From assembly GCA_937996675.1 (NCBI GenBank), contig CALKUN010000118.1, positions 1-7,999 of the forward strand: a stretch of DNA of 7,999 nucleotides. Reading direction: 5' to 3'. Numbering within the stretch: position 1 is the stretch's first letter; each line of letters opens with the position of its first letter. Positions 7,038 to 7,999 of this stretch are shown here, one piece after another. Source of the DNA: an uncultured Candidatus Saccharibacteria bacterium (GTDB lineage: Bacteria > Patescibacteriota > Saccharimonadia > CAILAD01 > GCA-016700035). The position numbers were made by a program, and so were the translations under genes. The notes beneath the pieces were generated by a model. It made no database searches. It saw only the letters and a program-made list of their open reading frames with translations, and was not told where the DNA came from.

Positions 7038-7999
7038 ATGATGAGAGAGCCAAGTGTCGCCCTCCTCCTCGCCTGCTACGCCGCCGCCTCGTTCACCTTC
7101 TCCTACAGCGCCGCCATCCTGGGTCGCGCCTACCACCCCTTGGGAGCCTACCAGTCCTACGCCGCGTGCGTGCTGGCGTGGCTCCTGGTCGGGTTCGCGG
7201 TCACGCGTCCTAAGCGCCTCTGGCCGCCCACCAAGGCCGAGAGCCTGAGCGCCCTGGCCAGCGTTATGATCCTGACCTCCGAGACGATCGCGCTCATGCT
7301 CCCGGCGTCGGTCGTGGCCGTTGTTGCGGGCAAGGCCGGCTGCTTGGCCATTCCGGACCGCGACGACCCGCGCCCCTGGCACCGGAAGTACGCCCTCGCC
7401 GCTTTGGCAGCGTGCGCCGTGGTCCTGGCCTCAGTACACAAGCCGCTGCGCGTCCTGCTCGCCCCGCTCGCCCTGGCCGCAGTCTACGTCGCCGGCAACG
7501 CGATCAAGCTCAAGGCAGTACGGACGGCCAAGGCTTCGCATGAGGCCAAGCCGGGCTTCCTGAGCGCCGGACAACTCGTGGTGTGCGGCCTGACCTTGGC
7601 CCTCTCCAGCGCGTTCAGCCGCTTCGCCCCGCCCGCCCCGCTCGGCGACTGGCGTATCTGGGTCGTGGGCGGCGCGAGCCTCGCCGCGGGTCTCCTGGGC
7701 TGCCGGCTCATGCTGCACAAGTCGCCCCAGAGCGTGGTCTACCCCGCGCACCGGGCTGCCTCCCTGGTGTGCTCGCTAGGGGCCTCCGCTGCGCGCGGGG
7801 AGGCCCTGCACTGGTCGGGGTGGGCTGCGGTAGCCATCGGCCTCTGCGTGGTCTTGTACGCTGCGGCAGGGCCCGCAGCGCTGAAGTTCCTGAGCCGCCT
7901 CAGCGCGCGAGCCCGCCTCTACATCCTGATCAGCAGCTCGGTCTTGGTGCCGCGCGAGGCGACCTTGCAGCCGATGCTCCGGCGCGCGCTCAGCTCGTA
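7038..7999 (+). CDS. Polytopic membrane protein, DMT/EamA-like, 3' end outside window
   Basis: From ATGATG at 7038 the frame is open for 320 codons to the window edge without a stop, so the gene is incomplete here. Hydrophobic segments are visible at about residues 5-27, 36-55, 69-104 (two), 117-132, 137-152, 174-190, 206-224, 235-250 and 258-278, roughly nine to ten helices. The helix-pair signature near 247-276 (LGASAARGEALHWSGW followed by AVAIGLCVVLYAAAG) strongly resembles the last two helices of drug/metabolite transporter (EamA) permeases, where a GE..s.....G motif precedes the final helix. Residues 279-320 are polar, basic and helical, suggesting a cytoplasmic tail or extra domain that continues beyond the window. 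There is no clear Shine-Dalgarno. The membrane call is firm; the transporter family is tentative and the substrate unknown. It is transcribed divergently from the minus-strand operon. Confidence 0.72.
   Translation, partial: MMREPSVALLLACYAAASFTFSYSAAILGRAYHPLGAYQSYAACVLAWLLVGFAVTRPKRLWPPTKAESLSALASVMILTSETIALMLPASVVAVVAGKAGCLAIPDRDDPRPWHRKYALAALAACAVVLASVHKPLRVLLAPLALAAVYVAGNAIKLKAVRTAKASHEAKPGFLSAGQLVVCGLTLALSSAFSRFAPPAPLGDWRIWVVGGASLAAGLLGCRLMLHKSPQSVVYPAHRAASLVCSLGASAARGEALHWSGWAAVAIGLCVVLYAAAGPAALKFLSRLSARARLYILISSSVLVPREATLQPMLRRALSS

Noticed and set aside
6961..7053. N-terminal extension of the unknown protein from a TTG start
   Set aside because: It would cover the whole divergent control region and overlap the start of the opposite gene. 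The ATG at 6960 is simpler.

Overview
This GC-rich window looks like part of a tailed-phage genome or a prophage-like element. The evidence is a phage virion-type protein at the left edge, converging on a tightly packed block of nucleic-acid-metabolism genes on the other strand. Nothing in the sequence identifies the host. GC richness and the GGAGG-type ribosome binding sites only say a bacterium with high-GC DNA. There is no tRNA, rRNA, insertion sequence or CRISPR array that I can see.

Layout: (1) 23-1102, + strand, a probable virion structural protein, which may start a little upstream of the window. (2) 6960 down to 986, - strand, one compact operon of five genes: an unrecognised 299-residue protein; a 1162-residue fusion of a SAM-dependent DNA methyltransferase-like domain with an SNF2-type helicase; a complete trimeric-type dUTPase (dut); a short RlmN/Cfr-like radical SAM enzyme; and a small coupled ORF whose 3' third lies antisense to the virion gene. 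The junctions are 0 nt, 1 nt, ATGA overlap and ATGA overlap, so the proteins are very probably made from one message and in part translationally coupled. (3) 6961-7037, a short divergent intergenic region with a perfect 7-bp inverted repeat. (4) 7038 to the right edge, + strand, an open frame for a polytopic membrane protein with DMT/EamA-like features, running off the window.

How the genes may work together: dUTPase keeps uracil out of newly made DNA. The methyltransferase-helicase could modify and remodel or translocate on DNA, for phage replication or protection from host restriction. The RlmN-like enzyme would methylate an adenine in RNA, most likely ribosomal or transfer RNA. This reads as an early-gene block facing a late (virion) gene. 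The most unusual points are the methyltransferase-helicase fusion with its uncharacterised partner, the virus-borne RlmN-like enzyme lacking most of the N-terminal domain, and the divergent membrane transporter-like gene. Functional statements beyond the conserved motifs are inference.
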